Origin: Inhella gelatinilytica
Lineage (GTDB): Bacteria; Pseudomonadota; Gammaproteobacteria; Burkholderiales; Burkholderiaceae_C
Assembly (NCBI RefSeq): GCF_016093295.1
Contig: NZ_JAEDAL010000001.1
Span: 62,001-126,000, forward strand
Length of the DNA: 64,000 nt
Reading direction: 5' to 3'
Shown here piece by piece: positions 53,616 to 63,603 of this stretch (position 1 is its first letter; each line of letters opens with the position of its first letter). Under the pieces are notes generated by a model. That model did no database searches and was not told where the DNA came from. It saw only the letters and a program-made list of their open reading frames with translations. Position numbers and translations under genes: made by a program.

Positions 53616-55334
53616 ATGGACCGTCTGAATCGTTTGATCCGCCCCCTCGTGCGCACCTCCTGCGCCCTTGCCCTGCTGGCCCCGCTGGGAACCTTGGCCC
53701 AATCGACTCCAGCGATGCCCGCGCCGTCGGCGATGGACGCCCCTCTCTTTTATCAAGTGCTGGTGGGCGAGTTGGAATTGCAGCGGGGGCAGGCCGGTGT
53801 GGCGTTTCAAGTCTTGTTGGACGCCGCGCGGCGAACCCAGGATGACGCTTTGTATCGACGGGCCGTTCAAGTTGCGATTCAGGCGCGTGCGGGGCAAGAG
53901 GCGCTGCAAGCAGCCCGCGCCTGGAAGTTCGCCCGCCCGGCCCTGGTGGAGCCGGCGCAGTCCGAGATTCAGTTGCTGGCGGCCCTGGGGCAACTGGATG
54001 CCACGCCAGGCCCCATTTTGGATTGGCTGCAGCGCAGCACAACCGCACAGGATCGGGCCCATCTCCTAAGCAACCTCGGGGCCTTGATTCGCAGCCCCCA
54101 GGCACTGGGCACGCTGCTGCCGGGCCTCACGGTGGAGCGCGACCGTGCCGGCTCAACGCCCTTGCGCCGCTCGTTGGCCGCCTGTGCCATTGCTCAACTG
54201 GCGGCCCTTTCCAAGGAATACGGTCTGGCCGTCCAACACCTGGAAGCCGCCCGCAAACTGGACCCCAGCCACCCCCTCCCCGCCTGGTTGGCCCTGCGCT
54301 GGACGCAGTTCGCGCCCGCAGCGGATGCGCTGATTGCCACGGGGCCCCGGGCTGACAGCGCCTTTCGTTTGGAATTGGCCTACGCGCGGGCCCGGGACCA
54401 GCGCAGTGCCGAGGCCCTCGACCTGGTCCGTGAACTCGCAAAAGAGCAACCGCAGGTTCGCAGCCACCTGTACCTGATGGGGTCTTTGGCGCTGGATTTG
54501 CGGCAACTGGACGACGCCCAAGAGGCCTTGACGCAGTACCTGAGCCAACCGGATCCCTCCGACGAGGAGGGGCGCCGGCGATCAGCCGCTCAACTGCTGC
54601 TGGTGCAGGTAGACGAGCAGCGTGGCGACTGGGCCAAGGCCTTGAACGCGCTCGAGGCCGTCAAGGACCCAGACCGTGCACTCGAGGCCGCCTACCGTCG
54701 CCTGCACATCCTCTCCCGCCAAGGGCAGTGGGACGCCGCCCGTGCCATCGCCCGCAGCCTACCTGGCGACCAGCCCGATCAGCCCCGACGACGTCTGTTG
54801 GCCGAAGTGCAAGTCCTGCGGGAGGCCAAGCGTTGGGCAGAAGCTCAGGAGCGGCTGGAAGAAGCCCTCCGAGCCGAGCCACAGGACACCGACCTCTTGT
54901 ACGAAAAGGCCATGGGGCTGGAGCGCCAACAGCGCCATGAGGACATGGAGCGGGTTCTTCGTGAGGTGATCCAACTCGACGCCAACCACGCGCATGCCCG
55001 CAACGCGTTGGGCTATTCCCTGGCGGATCGAAACCAGCGTCTGCCCGAAGCGCGGGAATTGATCGAAAGCGCGCTCAAGCTGGCCGGACACGAACCCGCG
55101 TTGGTGGACAGCCTCGGCTGGGTCGCCTTCCGTGAGGGCAAACTGCAGGACGCCGAGCAGCACCTGCGGCGGGCCTACCAAGCGCGCTACGACGCCGAGA
55201 TTGCGGCGCACCTCGTCGAAGTGTTGAAGGCCCAGGGGCGCCTGGAGGAGGCTCGGGATCTGTTGAGCAGCGCCCTCAAGCGGGACCCCCGCAGTGAGGC
55301 ACTGCTGGCCCTGCAAAAGCGCCTTTCGCTGTGA
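53616..55334 (+). CDS. Tetratricopeptide repeat protein, exported
   Basis: A 572-residue protein with an N-terminal signal (about residues 1-29, ending GTLAQ) followed by many TPR-type helices. Clear repeats occur at about 440-560 ([60 protein letters not shown]). This TPR gene precedes lolB and ispE in many Betaproteobacteria; a role in outer-membrane lipoprotein or envelope assembly is plausible from context only. Its stop overlaps the lolB GTG start. Confidence 0.85.
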   Translation: MDRLNRLIRPLVRTSCALALLAPLGTLAQSTPAMPAPSAMDAPLFYQVLVGELELQRGQAGVAFQVLLDAARRTQDDALYRRAVQVAIQARAGQEALQAARAWKFARPALVEPAQSEIQLLAALGQLDATPGPILDWLQRSTTAQDRAHLLSNLGALIRSPQALGTLLPGLTVERDRAGSTPLRRSLAACAIAQLAALSKEYGLAVQHLEAARKLDPSHPLPAWLALRWTQFAPAADALIATGPRADSAFRLELAYARARDQRSAEALDLVRELAKEQPQVRSHLYLMGSLALDLRQLDDAQEALTQYLSQPDPSDEEGRRRSAAQLLLVQVDEQRGDWAKALNALEAVKDPDRALEAAYRRLHILSRQGQWDAARAIARSLPGDQPDQPRRRLLAEVQVLREAKRWAEAQERLEEALRAEPQDTDLLYEKAMGLERQQRHEDMERVLREVIQLDANHAHARNALGYSLADRNQRLPEARELIESALKLAGHEPALVDSLGWVAFREGKLQDAEQHLRRAYQARYDAEIAAHLVEVLKAQGRLEEARDLLSSALKRDPRSEALLALQKRLSL

Positions 55335-55867
55335 ACATCCGTCACGCCCTGGCCCTGCTGACGGTGGGCCTTGCCCTCGTGCTAACCGGCTGCGTCACCA
55401 CGCCCCCCCCGCCAACGCCGGGCACCTGGAGCGGCAAACTGGCCTACCAAATGGAAGCCAGCCCCACCCAGCGCGCTCAAGCCGGATCGGCGCTTTTCGA
55501 ATGGCAGGGTTCGACAGAGCAAGGGCAACTCAGCCTCACCAGCCCACTGGGGACCACCTTGGCCTCGGCCCGCTGGGATGCCTCAGGGGTGTGGCTGGAC
55601 GACGGCCACGGTCCGCGCCCCTTTGTCACGCTGGAGGAACTCGGGCAGGCGCTGGGAGACGCCTTGCAAGGCCCGCCTCTTCCGCTGCGTCCGCTGCTGC
55701 ACTGGCTGCGCCGCGAACCGGCTCCGGGCTGGCCCGCCCTCGCACGGGAGGACGGATTTGAACAAGCCGGCTGGCGGGTCCAACTGGCGCCGCAGCGCAT
55801 CACCCTGACCCGCCCCGCACAGGGCGGCCTGGGGGCCTTGCGCTTGGTCTTGATCAGCACGGAGTGA
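55331..55867 (+). CDS. lolB: Outer-membrane lipoprotein insertion factor LolB
   Basis: A 178-residue lipoprotein that receives lipoproteins from LolA and inserts them into the outer membrane. The signal peptide ends in the lipobox LTGC (Cys at about residue 21). The mature sequence shows WSGKLAYQ, ALFEWQGSTEQGQLSLTSPLG and the C-terminal TLTRPAQGGLGALRLVL, the LolB beta-barrel pattern. A GTG start overlaps the TPR gene as GTGA. Confidence 0.92.
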   Translation: MNIRHALALLTVGLALVLTGCVTTPPPPTPGTWSGKLAYQMEASPTQRAQAGSALFEWQGSTEQGQLSLTSPLGTTLASARWDASGVWLDDGHGPRPFVTLEELGQALGDALQGPPLPLRPLLHWLRREPAPGWPALAREDGFEQAGWRVQLAPQRITLTRPAQGGLGALRLVLISTE

Positions 55868-55870
55868 GCC

Positions 55871-56761
55871 TTGCACGCCCTCTACGACCTCCCCGCCCCC
55901 GCCAAATTGAACTTGTACCTTCACGTGGTGGGCAAACGCCCCGATGGCTACCACTTGTTGGAATCTTTGTTCGTACCAATCGACTGGGGCGACAGCCTGC
56001 ACTTGGTACGACGCACCGATGGGCGCATCGTCCGCCACGATCTACACCCAGCCACAGCCGAGCCGCTCCCTGCGGACGATCTGTGCACCCGCGCCGCGCG
56101 GTTGCTGCAAAAGGCCAGCGGTTCGACGGCGGGGGTCGACATTCATTTGCACAAGCGCCTGCCCTCTGGCGCCGGCCTGGGCGGCGGCTCGTCCGATGCG
56201 GCCACAGTGTTGATCGGCTTGAATCGCCTGTGGAACCTCCATCTCAGTCGAGCGCAGTTGATGGCCCTCGGGCTCCAACTGGGCGCGGACCTTCCCTTTT
56301 TCTTGGGCACCGGCCCCGCCTTTGCCCAAGGCATCGGGGAAAACCTGCGCGCAGTCGCCTTCCCCGCCACCCGGTTCGCCGTCATCAAGCCGCGCCAAAG
56401 CCTGCCCACCCGCGCGATTTTTTCAAGCCCCCTCTTGCAGACCTCAAAAAGTCAGGCTATAGTCGCGGGCTCTTTCGCAGACAACATTGTTCTGGACTGG
56501 AAGGCCAAGCGGAATGATCTGCAAGCCAGCGCTAGTGCGCAGTGCGCAGAGATTGACGACGCCCTTCAGTGTTTGTTCAGTCGTTTTGGCAACAGCCGAA
56601 TGACCGGATCAGGCAGCGCGGTGTTTGCGGAAGTAGGCAGCGACGATTCGCCCATGGCGACCGAGTTGGTGGATTTCGGCATCGGAATGCATCATCAGTG
56701 GGAGGGTCGGGTCTGCCGCAGTCTGGAATCACTGCCGCTGGCGCCGTGGTTAAAAGACTGA
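55871..56761 (+). CDS. ispE: 4-diphosphocytidyl-2-C-methyl-D-erythritol kinase
   Basis: GHMP kinase of the MEP isoprenoid pathway, 296 residues. Evidence: PAPAKLNLYLHVVGKRPDGYH at the N-terminus (shown in part), the ATP-binding LPSGAGLGGGSSDAA, LGADLPFFLG, and RMTGSGSAVFAE near the C-terminus. The start is TTG at 55871, 3 bases after lolB; no ATG lies nearby, so translation is probably coupled to lolB. A tRNA-Gln gene follows 39 bases later. Confidence 0.95.
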   Translation: MHALYDLPAPAKLNLYLHVVGKRPDGYHLLESLFVPIDWGDSLHLVRRTDGRIVRHDLHPATAEPLPADDLCTRAARLLQKASGSTAGVDIHLHKRLPSGAGLGGGSSDAATVLIGLNRLWNLHLSRAQLMALGLQLGADLPFFLGTGPAFAQGIGENLRAVAFPATRFAVIKPRQSLPTRAIFSSPLLQTSKSQAIVAGSFADNIVLDWKAKRNDLQASASAQCAEIDDALQCLFSRFGNSRMTGSGSAVFAEVGSDDSPMATELVDFGIGMHHQWEGRVCRSLESLPLAPWLKD

Positions 56762-56800
56762 GATGATTTCTGGGTCTTGGCCTCAGCCAAGGTCCTGTGT

Positions 56801-56877
56801 AGGGGAGTCGCCAAGTTGGTTAAGGCATCGGATTTTGATTCCGACATGCGAGGGTTCGAGTCCTTCCTCCCCTGCCA
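56801..56877 (+). tRNA. tRNA-Gln (TTG anticodon)
   Basis: A 77-nt cloverleaf with encoded CCA. The acceptor is AGGGGAG/CTCCCCT with discriminator G73, and the anticodon arm TCGGA-TTTTGAT-TCCGA gives UUG (reads CAA). The T-loop is TTCGAGT. The first pair is A1-U72, a weak pair as GlnRS requires, inverted relative to E. coli U1-A72. It sits between ispE and prs. Confidence 0.95.
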
Positions 56878-57027
56878 AATTTTTCGTCAGTCCCGGTGCT
56901 CCTGCTGGCCCAACGCGGTTATGCGTCCAAAGCCAATCAGACACTGAACTGAAGACAGCGCTAGCGCACGGCGAGGCGAGAGCAACGCAGTTTGCGCGTT
57001 GAATGCGAGACCGCAAAGGAACGCCCC

Positions 57028-57990
57028 GTGCTCAACAACACCGTTCTGTTCACTGGCAATGCCAATCCGGCGCTGTCGCAAGAAATCGCCGCTCATCTCG
57101 GCGCCGAACTCGGCCGTGCGAAGGTGAGCCGTTTTTCGGATGGCGAAGTCGACATCGAAATCCAGCAGAACGTCCGCGCCCGCGACGTGTTCATCGTTCA
57201 GCCCACCTGTGCGCCGACGAATGACAACCTGATGGAACTCCTGGTGATGACGGACGCGCTGAAGCGCGCCAGTGCTCGCCGCATCACCGCGGTCATCCCC
57301 TACTTTGGCTACGCGCGGCAAGATCGCCGTCCGCGTTCGACCCGCGTGCCCATTTCGGCCAAGGTCGTGGCCAACCTGCTGGAAACCGTGGGCATCAACC
57401 GGGTCCTGACCATGGACCTGCACGCCGACCAAATTCAGGGCTTTTTCGACATTCCGGTCGACAACATCTACGCCAGCCCGGTGCTGCTCTCGGATCTGAA
57501 GAGCAAAGACTACCCGGACTTGGTGGTGGTCAGCCCCGATGTCGGCGGCGTGGTGCGGGCTCGTGCGTTGGCCAAGCAACTCGGGTGTGATCTGTCCATC
57601 ATCGACAAGCGCCGCCCAGCGGCCAATGTGTCCGAAGTGATGCACGTCATCGGGGAAATCGAAGGTCGCAATTGCGTGATCATGGACGACATGATCGACA
57701 CCGCCGGCACCCTGGTCAAAGCGGCTGAGGTGTTGAAAGACCGGGGCGCCAAGTCGGTTTACGCCTACTGCACGCACCCCATCCTCAGCGGCCCGGCGAT
57801 CGAACGCATCTCGGGTTCAGCGCTGGATGAAGTGGTGATCACGAACACCATTCCGCTGACCGATGCGGCCCGGGCCTGCAAAAAGATCCGCCAGTTGTCG
57901 GTGGCCTTCTTGTTTGCCGAGACCATCCGTCGCATCAGCGATGGCGAATCGGTCACGTCGCTGTTCTCGGAACAGAACAACAATTTTTGA
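57028..57990 (+). CDS. prs: Ribose-phosphate pyrophosphokinase
   Basis: Makes PRPP from ribose-5-phosphate and ATP; 320 residues. Visible are [55 protein letters not shown], the catalytic flexible loop region, [17 protein letters not shown], and the PRPP-binding motif [15 protein letters not shown] chose the GTG at 57028 because AAAGGA lies 7 bases upstream; a TTG at 56992 has none. Two hairpins with T-runs follow the gene. Confidence 0.96.
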   Translation: MLNNTVLFTGNANPALSQEIAAHLGAELGRAKVSRFSDGEVDIEIQQNVRARDVFIVQPTCAPTNDNLMELLVMTDALKRASARRITAVIPYFGYARQDRRPRSTRVPISAKVVANLLETVGINRVLTMDLHADQIQGFFDIPVDNIYASPVLLSDLKSKDYPDLVVVSPDVGGVVRARALAKQLGCDLSIIDKRRPAANVSEVMHVIGEIEGRNCVIMDDMIDTAGTLVKAAEVLKDRGAKSVYAYCTHPILSGPAIERISGSALDEVVITNTIPLTDAARACKKIRQLSVAFLFAETIRRISDGESVTSLFSEQNNNF

Positions 57991-57992
57991 AT

Positions 57993-58039
57993 TGAGCGCC
58001 GCAAGGCGCTTTCCTCGGGGCCGCCCTGCGGCCCTTTTT
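57993..58039 (+). terminator. Tandem hairpins between prs and rplY
   Basis: The first hairpin, GAGCGCC-GCAA-GGCGCTT, ends in a short T-rich stretch. The second, GGGCCGC (58018-58024) with GCGGCCC (58028-58034) around CCT, is followed by T5 (58035-58039) and looks like a true intrinsic terminator. Only about 50 bases remain before the rplY start, so some read-through into rplY or an rplY promoter in that space is expected. Confidence 0.65.
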
Positions 58040-58088
58040 CGCAACAGGCGGTTTGGTCGCGAGCCGTCTTCACTCAACTGGAGTGTTT

Positions 58089-58712
58089 ATGAAATTCGTC
58101 GCTTTTGAGCGCAAATTGCAGGGGACTGGTGCGAGCCGCCGCCTGCGTATCTCGGGCAAGGTGCCCGGCATCGTGTTTGGCGCGGGCGAACCGGCCATGA
58201 TCGAAGTCGATCACAACGCCCTGTGGCACGCCCTGAAGAAGGAAGCCTTCCACAGCTCCATCCTCGAGATGGAACTGGGTGGCCAAGTGTCCAAAGTGCT
58301 GTTGCGTGACGCGCAGTACCACCCCTGGAAGCAGCAGGTTCTGCACGTGGACTTCCAGCGCGTGGACAACACGACCAAGATCACCAAGAAGGTGCCCCTG
58401 CACTTCATCGGTGAAGCCGAGAGCGTGGCCGTCAAGACCGACAAGTGCACGGTCAGCCACATCATGAACGAGCTGGAAATCACCTGCGTTGCCGTGGAGC
58501 TGCCCGAGTTCATCGAGGTGGACCTGAGCGGCCTGACCAAGGGCCACAGCGTGCACGTCAACGACCTCAAGCTGCCCGCGGGCGTCAAGGTGGTGACCCA
58601 CGGCAAGCCGAACCCGGTTGTGGCCACCCCGGTCGAACCCAAGGTCGAAGAGATCGTGGTCGCAGCCGCTCCGGCCGCGCCCGCCAAGGGCAAGGGCAAG
58701 GGCAAGAAGTAA
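58089..58712 (+). CDS. rplY: Large ribosomal subunit protein bL25 (CTC/TL5 type)
   Basis: A 207-residue 5S-rRNA-binding protein with the N-terminal L25 domain (about residues 1-92, [17 protein letters not shown] and [11 protein letters not shown]) and a C-terminal TL5 domain (about 93-185, [26 protein letters not shown]). It ends in a basic GKGKGKK tail. The ATG at 58089 has GGAG 5 bases upstream. It lies downstream of prs as usual. pth, the common next gene, is replaced here by the convergent MSHA cluster. Confidence 0.96.
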   Translation: MKFVAFERKLQGTGASRRLRISGKVPGIVFGAGEPAMIEVDHNALWHALKKEAFHSSILEMELGGQVSKVLLRDAQYHPWKQQVLHVDFQRVDNTTKITKKVPLHFIGEAESVAVKTDKCTVSHIMNELEITCVAVELPEFIEVDLSGLTKGHSVHVNDLKLPAGVKVVTHGKPNPVVATPVEPKVEEIVVAAAPAAPAKGKGKGKK

Positions 58713-58739
58713 TTCTTCGCCCGGCATCCGCCTCGCAAC

Positions 58740-58764
58740 AGCCCTGCTTCGGCAGGGCTTTTTT
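58740..58764 (+). terminator. Intrinsic terminator after rplY
   Basis: GCCCTGC and GCAGGGC form a 7-bp stem (8 with the outer A-T pair) around a TTCG tetraloop, followed by T6 (58759-58764). Confidence 0.92.
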
Positions 58765-58783
58765 CATGGTCACGCAGACCGGA

Positions 58784-59275
58784 TCAAGAAGGGCAATTCC
58801 CCCAACTGCCGTCTTCTTGCGTGCACTCCGCCACCACCACCTCGCGTGCGCGCTCCACGTAATGTGCGCCTGCGGCCGCGCCGTCGTCGGGGCAAGGCCC
58901 AGCCGGTGCATTGCAGGCCACCGCACTGAGCGTAATCACCCGCACCTGTCGTGCGTTCCCATTGCCCAGTTGCCCTTCTTGATAAGGGGACGGGGCGCTG
59001 CAGCTCACGGTGACCCAGTTACCACCTTCCGCCCGCAAGTCCAAGGTCTGGGATTGCCCCCCCGTGCAGCCCTGCCAAGTCCCACGGAATACCTGGTAGA
59101 GCCCCCAATCCACGCCCGCACGTACAGCCGCTTGCGCATGCGCCGCCTGCGCTTCCTGCGCCATGCCAAGTTGGCTGGATTGACTCAATCGCACCACCGA
59201 CGCCGCCACCAGCGCCAGCAGCACCAAGACCACCACGGCGGCCAGCGCGCCAAATCCCTGTTGATGCGGCTTCAT
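58784..59275 (-). CDS. mshP: MSHA-type pilus biogenesis protein MshP
   Basis: A 163-residue minor pilin-like protein: short N-terminus QQGFGALAAVVVLVLLALVA without the Glu at +5, a long hydrophobic helix (about residues 8-29), then a PilX/MshP-like globular region with cysteines (GCTGGQSQ, VSCSAP, ACNAPAG, AECTQED). It is the last gene of the cluster and overlaps mshO by 4 bases. It converges on rplY. Confidence 0.82.
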   Translation of the reverse strand: MKPHQQGFGALAAVVVLVLLALVAASVVRLSQSSQLGMAQEAQAAHAQAAVRAGVDWGLYQVFRGTWQGCTGGQSQTLDLRAEGGNWVTVSCSAPSPYQEGQLGNGNARQVRVITLSAVACNAPAGPCPDDGAAAGAHYVERAREVVVAECTQEDGSWGNCPS

Positions 59276-60123
59276 GGTCGATTCACCACCTGCGCTTGCT
59301 GACGCAGACTGATGGTTTCGCCCCGGCGCTGCAACACCAAACGCAGACTCATCAGGCCCTGCTCGGTCAGTGAGGTGTTGTTGTACTCAAAACCACAGTC
59401 AGCGACCTGGGTCGCCAGCACCTCGCCCCCCGCACCGGGGCAGGACGAGGGGTAGCTGCTCGATGGAGCGGTCGACGTTTGGCGATACAAGGTGCCCGTT
59501 CCATTGCCTTGGGCATCGACCCCCGCATTGGCACAAACAAAGAAGACGCTCGCCTCGCTCGGGTTCACCACCTGGAAGCGCCCCCCGGCATAGCCTAGCG
59601 GGAACTGCAGCGGATTGATCTGGACCCGCTGGCTGCCGTAGGCGCCCGCACTGCCCAAGGCCACCACGGCGCTGCGGTTACTTCCGCCGTAGAACTCGTC
59701 CCCGTTCTGGTTGCCCACCACGATCCAGTCTCCCGTGAGCAGTCGGCCCGTCACGGGCCCGAGAACATCGAAAGTCGTCGTGGTGGTACTCGGGTCCAGC
59801 ACGGCCGCGCAGTCTGCCGCACCGGTGCAAGGCGCATCGATGTCGGGCCCCATGCGGTAGCGGCCCCCGCCCACTGTCGGCACCAACTCAAAACAAGCGT
59901 CGGCCGGCCGGCGCAGCGAATTGGGCAACGCCAAGCGCAGATCACGTGCCATCACGTGCAGGGCCGACTGCGCCGCCGACTGCAGCGTGCTGCGGTCGCG
60001 CTGCGCCACAAACCCCTCAGCCGCCGGCTTCACAAAAACCGTGGCAGTGGCTGCAATGACCCCCAGGATGACGATCACCACAATCAACTCAACCAAACTA
60101 AAGCCGCGGTGCTGGGTGTTCAT
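59272..60123 (-). CDS. mshO: MSHA-type pilus minor pilin MshO
   Basis: A 283-residue prepilin. The N-terminus HRG|FSLVELIVVIVILGVIA is a type III/IV prepilin peptidase site with Glu+5. VMARDLRLALPNSLRR is a segment typical of MshO (and PilW-like proteins), followed by a large beta-rich domain with Cys pairs (DACFEL, DAPCTGAADC). The ATG at 60123 overlaps the mshD stop by one base (TGATG). Confidence 0.87.
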   Translation of the reverse strand: MNTQHRGFSLVELIVVIVILGVIAATATVFVKPAAEGFVAQRDRSTLQSAAQSALHVMARDLRLALPNSLRRPADACFELVPTVGGGRYRMGPDIDAPCTGAADCAAVLDPSTTTTTFDVLGPVTGRLLTGDWIVVGNQNGDEFYGGSNRSAVVALGSAGAYGSQRVQINPLQFPLGYAGGRFQVVNPSEASVFFVCANAGVDAQGNGTGTLYRQTSTAPSSSYPSSCPGAGGEVLATQVADCGFEYNNTSLTEQGLMSLRLVLQRRGETISLRQQAQVVNRP

Positions 60124-60593
60124 CACGGCCCCGCGTAATGGGTTCGCCAACCGACCAGGGTCAACGACTGGCCGTCACTGCGCTGGGCCGTGACCGTGAT
60201 TCGGCGGGCCTGATCGGCCGCCACGCCGTTGAGGGCCATTGCCTCCACCGCGATGGACACCGTGTACAGCTCCAAGCCACTGACGGGCGTAGTGCTGTCG
60301 ATGGGGCAAACCGACTGATTGGTAAATCCTGCGTAATCGTCGACGTCGTGAAACCCATCGCGTGCGCAGCCGTTCACACTCCGCGCCAAGTTGCTGGCGA
60401 AGGGCCGGCTGAGCACTTCCTCCAAATAGCCCTCAGCCACGGACAAGAGTTGCCGGTGGATCAGAGGATCGGCCGAGCCCTTGGTGGTTTGCTGGAAGGC
60501 CACCAGGACGCCCGCCAGCCCAAAACCGAGCACCAGGATGGCGATGATCATCTCCACCAAGGTGAAACCCCGCGTGGCACGGCTACTCCACAT
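60123..60593 (-). CDS. mshD: MSHA-type pilus minor pilin MshD
   Basis: A 156-residue prepilin with the processing site TRG|FTLVEMIIAILVLGF and Glu+5. SVAEGYLEEVLSRPF, a conserved MshD/PilV-type helix, and two cysteine-bearing loops (NGCARDGF, SVCPIDS) follow. The ATG at 60593 lies within the last codons of mshC (11-base overlap). It is a minor pilin expected at the pilus tip or base. Confidence 0.87.
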   Translation of the reverse strand: MWSSRATRGFTLVEMIIAILVLGFGLAGVLVAFQQTTKGSADPLIHRQLLSVAEGYLEEVLSRPFASNLARSVNGCARDGFHDVDDYAGFTNQSVCPIDSTTPVSGLELYTVSIAVEAMALNGVAADQARRITVTAQRSDGQSLTLVGWRTHYAGP

Positions 60594-61068
60594 AGCCACT
60601 CTCCCCTCGCACCACCAGATCGCCAACGCCCTCCGCGCTCAATCGCACGGTGGCCGAACTGGCCCCGGCCAAGTCGGTGCTCACCCGACCGTCGGGTTGG
60701 AAGAAAAACGTCCCGCTCGGCGTGGCAGAGACTGTCACCCCAGCCGCCGAACTGAAGGCCGTTTGTCCATCGGGGCCCAACAAGGCTTGATCGCAACTCG
60801 TACCGGTCCGGCTGCTGACCATACTCAGGCTCAACACCCCCTGCCCCGTCACCTCCGCGCACACGACACGTCGATGCCCCTGCGCCACGGCGCCCCCCCA
60901 GCGCAGACCTGCTGCCACCTGCTCGCGCCAACTGTCGGTTTTGAAGCCTCCCAGCCCCGTGAGTTGGGGCACCGCGACCGCCGCCAGGACCCCCAACAAC
61001 AAGAGCACGGCCACCAGTTCGACCAAGGTGAAGCCGGAGCAGCGGGACTCAATACACCTGCCGCTCAT
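60583..61068 (-). CDS. mshC: MSHA-type pilus minor pilin MshC
   Basis: A 161-residue GspH/FimT-like prepilin: SRCSG|FTLVELVAVLLLLGVLA with Glu+5, then the VVCAEVTGQGVLSLS strand region and GTFFFQPDGRVS, typical of GspH-type minor pilins. The ATG at 61068 overlaps the mshQ-like gene by 20 bases. The N-terminus before the cleavage site contains two cysteines. Confidence 0.87.
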   Translation of the reverse strand: MSGRCIESRCSGFTLVELVAVLLLLGVLAAVAVPQLTGLGGFKTDSWREQVAAGLRWGGAVAQGHRRVVCAEVTGQGVLSLSMVSSRTGTSCDQALLGPDGQTAFSSAAGVTVSATPSGTFFFQPDGRVSTDLAGASSATVRLSAEGVGDLVVRGESGYVE

Positions 61069-63565
61069 GCACCCTCCGCTGGCTTTCCGGGATGGCGGCG
61101 CCGAAGCTGGCGCGGGCGCTGGGATCGCTGTCCCACCGGTCGTTACAGCCCTGGGCCACCCCAAACCGCGACCGCAGCCACGCCAGGCCCGCACCCGTGG
61201 TCGTTGGATGCTGGGCCACACAGGCGCGGTCGGTCGTGGTACTGCCCAAGTTCAGGGCCACGTCCACACTGCCGCTGCCCCCAGCAGGAACGGGTGCATT
61301 CAGTCGCAGGCTGCCCAACCCGCCACTGAAACCCCCCAGGCTGGCGGCCGTCACCCCCCAGCTCGCGGTCGCGCCACGAAGGGTGGTGGGGCTGGACACC
61401 GCGATCGCCGTAGTGCTGAGCCGGGCCGCCGTGCAGGAATCGGCCGCGTGCAGGGCCCACGCCTTGCCGGACCAGGCTTCGATGCGAACCGGCAGGCTCA
61501 ACGAGGACGCCGCCGAACCCGAGCGGCTCTCCAGCGTGAGTCGCCCGCTCCAGATGTCAAGCAGTGGCTCATCGGCGGTCACCACACTGCTGCTGACGCC
61601 ATCGGCATCCGTGGCCCGCAGCTGGAGCGCGGGATTACCGACATCGGTGGACCGCATGGGGGCAGTCTGCTTGGCGGTGAACCGATACCGCAAGCTGGAT
61701 TCCGCCACCCCTTGCACGAACTGACTGGCCGGCCATTGCTGCGCGCTCAGCGGGCTGGTGTTGCCCGTGTCCAAGCCGCCCTTGGTGGAGGCCTTGGCGT
61801 CCGCAAAGGTCAACACCCGCGAGAGCCCCAAGCTGCCGTCGTAGTTCTGCGTGGTGCCGCCGGTGGCGTTCAGCGCGGTCACCGTGACCCGCTCGAACGG
61901 TTGATCGGCATAGGTAAAGCTATCGCAACCCGGCGTGACCCCGATCAGCAAGCGATGCGGACGAAAGGCCCCGGTATCCACTTGCCCCGTCACATTGAAG
62001 GCACTGCCCAGATAACTGCCGTCCCCCAACTGCGCGCTGACTCGCCCTTCGCCGACTTCGGACCAGATCAAATTACTCAAGCTCGCCTGGCCCCCTGCAA
62101 AGGCGCCGACGTCTCCCGCAAACAGCCCATCAAAACCCCCGGCCGGACTCAGGCGAGTAAAGCTGAGCACCGCCGTTTCCGGTGTCGTCTCGAGGCCAAA
62201 ATTGGGCGTCACCGCCCCCAAGCCATTGCGCGCCTGAAGCTGGCCCGTAAACGACTGCCCGGCGGTGCGCGGGGGGCTGCCGTCCAAAGTCAAAGCAAAA
62301 CTGGCCGGCGCCACCACAAACTGCGTACTCCCGGTGATCGTGACCCCCGCATCGCCCGTGCCGGCCGAACCGCTGTAGGTGGCCGTCAGGCTCATGCGGC
62401 CAACGTCTGCGTAACGCAGGTCCAAGCTGGCGGTGCCCGAGGCGTCAAAGTACACCGAGAGATCGCGGCTTCCACAGGCTGCCGTCGCACTGGCGCTGGC
62501 GTTGAGAGGCGTCAGCCCCGCCCCCATTCGAAGCGGCAACGTGCCCGAGCCAGGGTCCACGTAGGAACAGCCCAGGGTCAACGTGCGCGTGACATCCGCC
62601 AGCCCGGCGCAACTGGCAGAAATCGTGGCCATCCCACTGTCCTCGGCCCGATGGTCTGCCACCGTGACCGTGAATCCCGCGGTGGCGCTCGTGTACGTAC
62701 AACTGGTGCTGCCGCCAAAGAGGCAGGTGGCTGCCGCGGTCGCCGTGGGGCTGCTGCTGGCCACACTCAGGCTCGCCGTGCCAGCGACCGGCAGCAAGCC
62801 CGACACCGTGGTCGTGCTGGCACCTGAAGCGATGCTGAAATTGGCCGAGCCCGGCCAACTGAAGCTGGCATTCGAGGCTGACAAACTGCCCGTCACCCCG
62901 CCCGTGTAGCCAGTGCTGCAAGCCGCGTCCGCGCATGCACGGACCGTAAAGGTCGTGGCCGAGCACGTCGATCCGCTGCCACTGGCGTGTTCAATTTGCA
63001 GGTGGTGGGGTCCAGTGGCGGCGCTGTAGCAGACTTCAATCGGGAGATGATCGACTTGGGCTGTGGCTGCCCCCCCCGGGTCCTTGTCAGCCGCGAAGGC
63101 CACACCAAAACCCGCATGATTCACATCGGTCACACCCCAGGTTCCAGTCCAATAGCTGGGAGCCCCGCCATGCCATTCCGTGACGCTTGACGAGGTCCAA
63201 TTGGTGGTCGACGCCGCATTTTTCGCCGTTTGAACCACGCCAGCCTTCACGAGATAGACCTGATGGTCCTGGAAAGCGGATCCCGAGCGTTGGACGCCCA
63301 CCTTGATGCTGTCAATGACCGATCCCGTTGGCACGGAGAATCCATAGCCGGTGCATTTGAGGTATTGGGTTTGGTTGGTCCCTGGCGGGGATGCAGTAGC
63401 CGACAGCCCATCGCTGGCTGTGGCCCGACTGGCGTTCGTCCAAGGTTCATGCAAACCGTTCGACGAATCATTCACGCAGGTAGTTGGACTGCGCACGGGA
63501 AGACAGGTGGCGGCATCCACGCCAGCCACCCCCACAAGGGTCATGACCGCGACTGTGGCTCGCAA
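61049..63565 (-). CDS. MshQ-like large surface protein with C-terminal DUF6701 region
   Basis: A very large, Ser/Thr/Ala/Gly-rich exported protein with many cysteines. A signal-like segment ends GVAGVDA. An N-terminal module of about 170 residues (TGSVIDSIKVGVQRSGSAF, VYLVKAGVVQTAKNA, WTGTWGVTDVNHAGFGVAF) looks like a beta-sandwich found in surface and phage-type proteins. Ig-like repeats follow, and the last 450 residues match the DUF6701/MshQ pattern (SFTGQLQARNGLGAVTPNFG, VTVTALNATGGTTQNYDGSL). The start is uncertain: TTG 63565, ATG 63544 and GTG 63646 are possible. I prefer the TTG because the GTG would place a terminator inside the coding sequence. Confidence 0.8.
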   Translation of the reverse strand: MRATVAVMTLVGVAGVDAATCLPVRSPTTCVNDSSNGLHEPWTNASRATASDGLSATASPPGTNQTQYLKCTGYGFSVPTGSVIDSIKVGVQRSGSAFQDHQVYLVKAGVVQTAKNAASTTNWTSSSVTEWHGGAPSYWTGTWGVTDVNHAGFGVAFAADKDPGGAATAQVDHLPIEVCYSAATGPHHLQIEHASGSGSTCSATTFTVRACADAACSTGYTGGVTGSLSASNASFSWPGSANFSIASGASTTTVSGLLPVAGTASLSVASSSPTATAAATCLFGGSTSCTYTSATAGFTVTVADHRAEDSGMATISASCAGLADVTRTLTLGCSYVDPGSGTLPLRMGAGLTPLNASASATAACGSRDLSVYFDASGTASLDLRYADVGRMSLTATYSGSAGTGDAGVTITGSTQFVVAPASFALTLDGSPPRTAGQSFTGQLQARNGLGAVTPNFGLETTPETAVLSFTRLSPAGGFDGLFAGDVGAFAGGQASLSNLIWSEVGEGRVSAQLGDGSYLGSAFNVTGQVDTGAFRPHRLLIGVTPGCDSFTYADQPFERVTVTALNATGGTTQNYDGSLGLSRVLTFADAKASTKGGLDTGNTSPLSAQQWPASQFVQGVAESSLRYRFTAKQTAPMRSTDVGNPALQLRATDADGVSSSVVTADEPLLDIWSGRLTLESRSGSAASSLSLPVRIEAWSGKAWALHAADSCTAARLSTTAIAVSSPTTLRGATASWGVTAASLGGFSGGLGSLRLNAPVPAGGSGSVDVALNLGSTTTDRACVAQHPTTTGAGLAWLRSRFGVAQGCNDRWDSDPSARASFGAAIPESQRRVHERQVY

Positions 63566-63571
63566 GCAGCG

Positions 63572-63603
63572 AATAAAAAACGGCCAGCACGCGGCTGACC
63601 GTT
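63572..63603 (-). terminator. Intrinsic terminator downstream of the major pilin gene
   Basis: Read on the minus strand: AACGGTCAGC, loop CGCGT, GCTGGCCGTT (10 pairs, one G-U), then a T6 run overlapping the last stem bases and ATT. It begins 65 bases after the pilin stop. Partial termination here would keep pilin much more abundant than the downstream minor components. Confidence 0.8.

Noticed and set aside
60941-62827. A 628-codon plus-strand open frame opposite the MshQ-like gene
   Set aside because: Its composition is Arg/Gly/Gln-rich low complexity, with no ribosome-binding site or recognisable domain. The opposite strand has a coherent exported protein.
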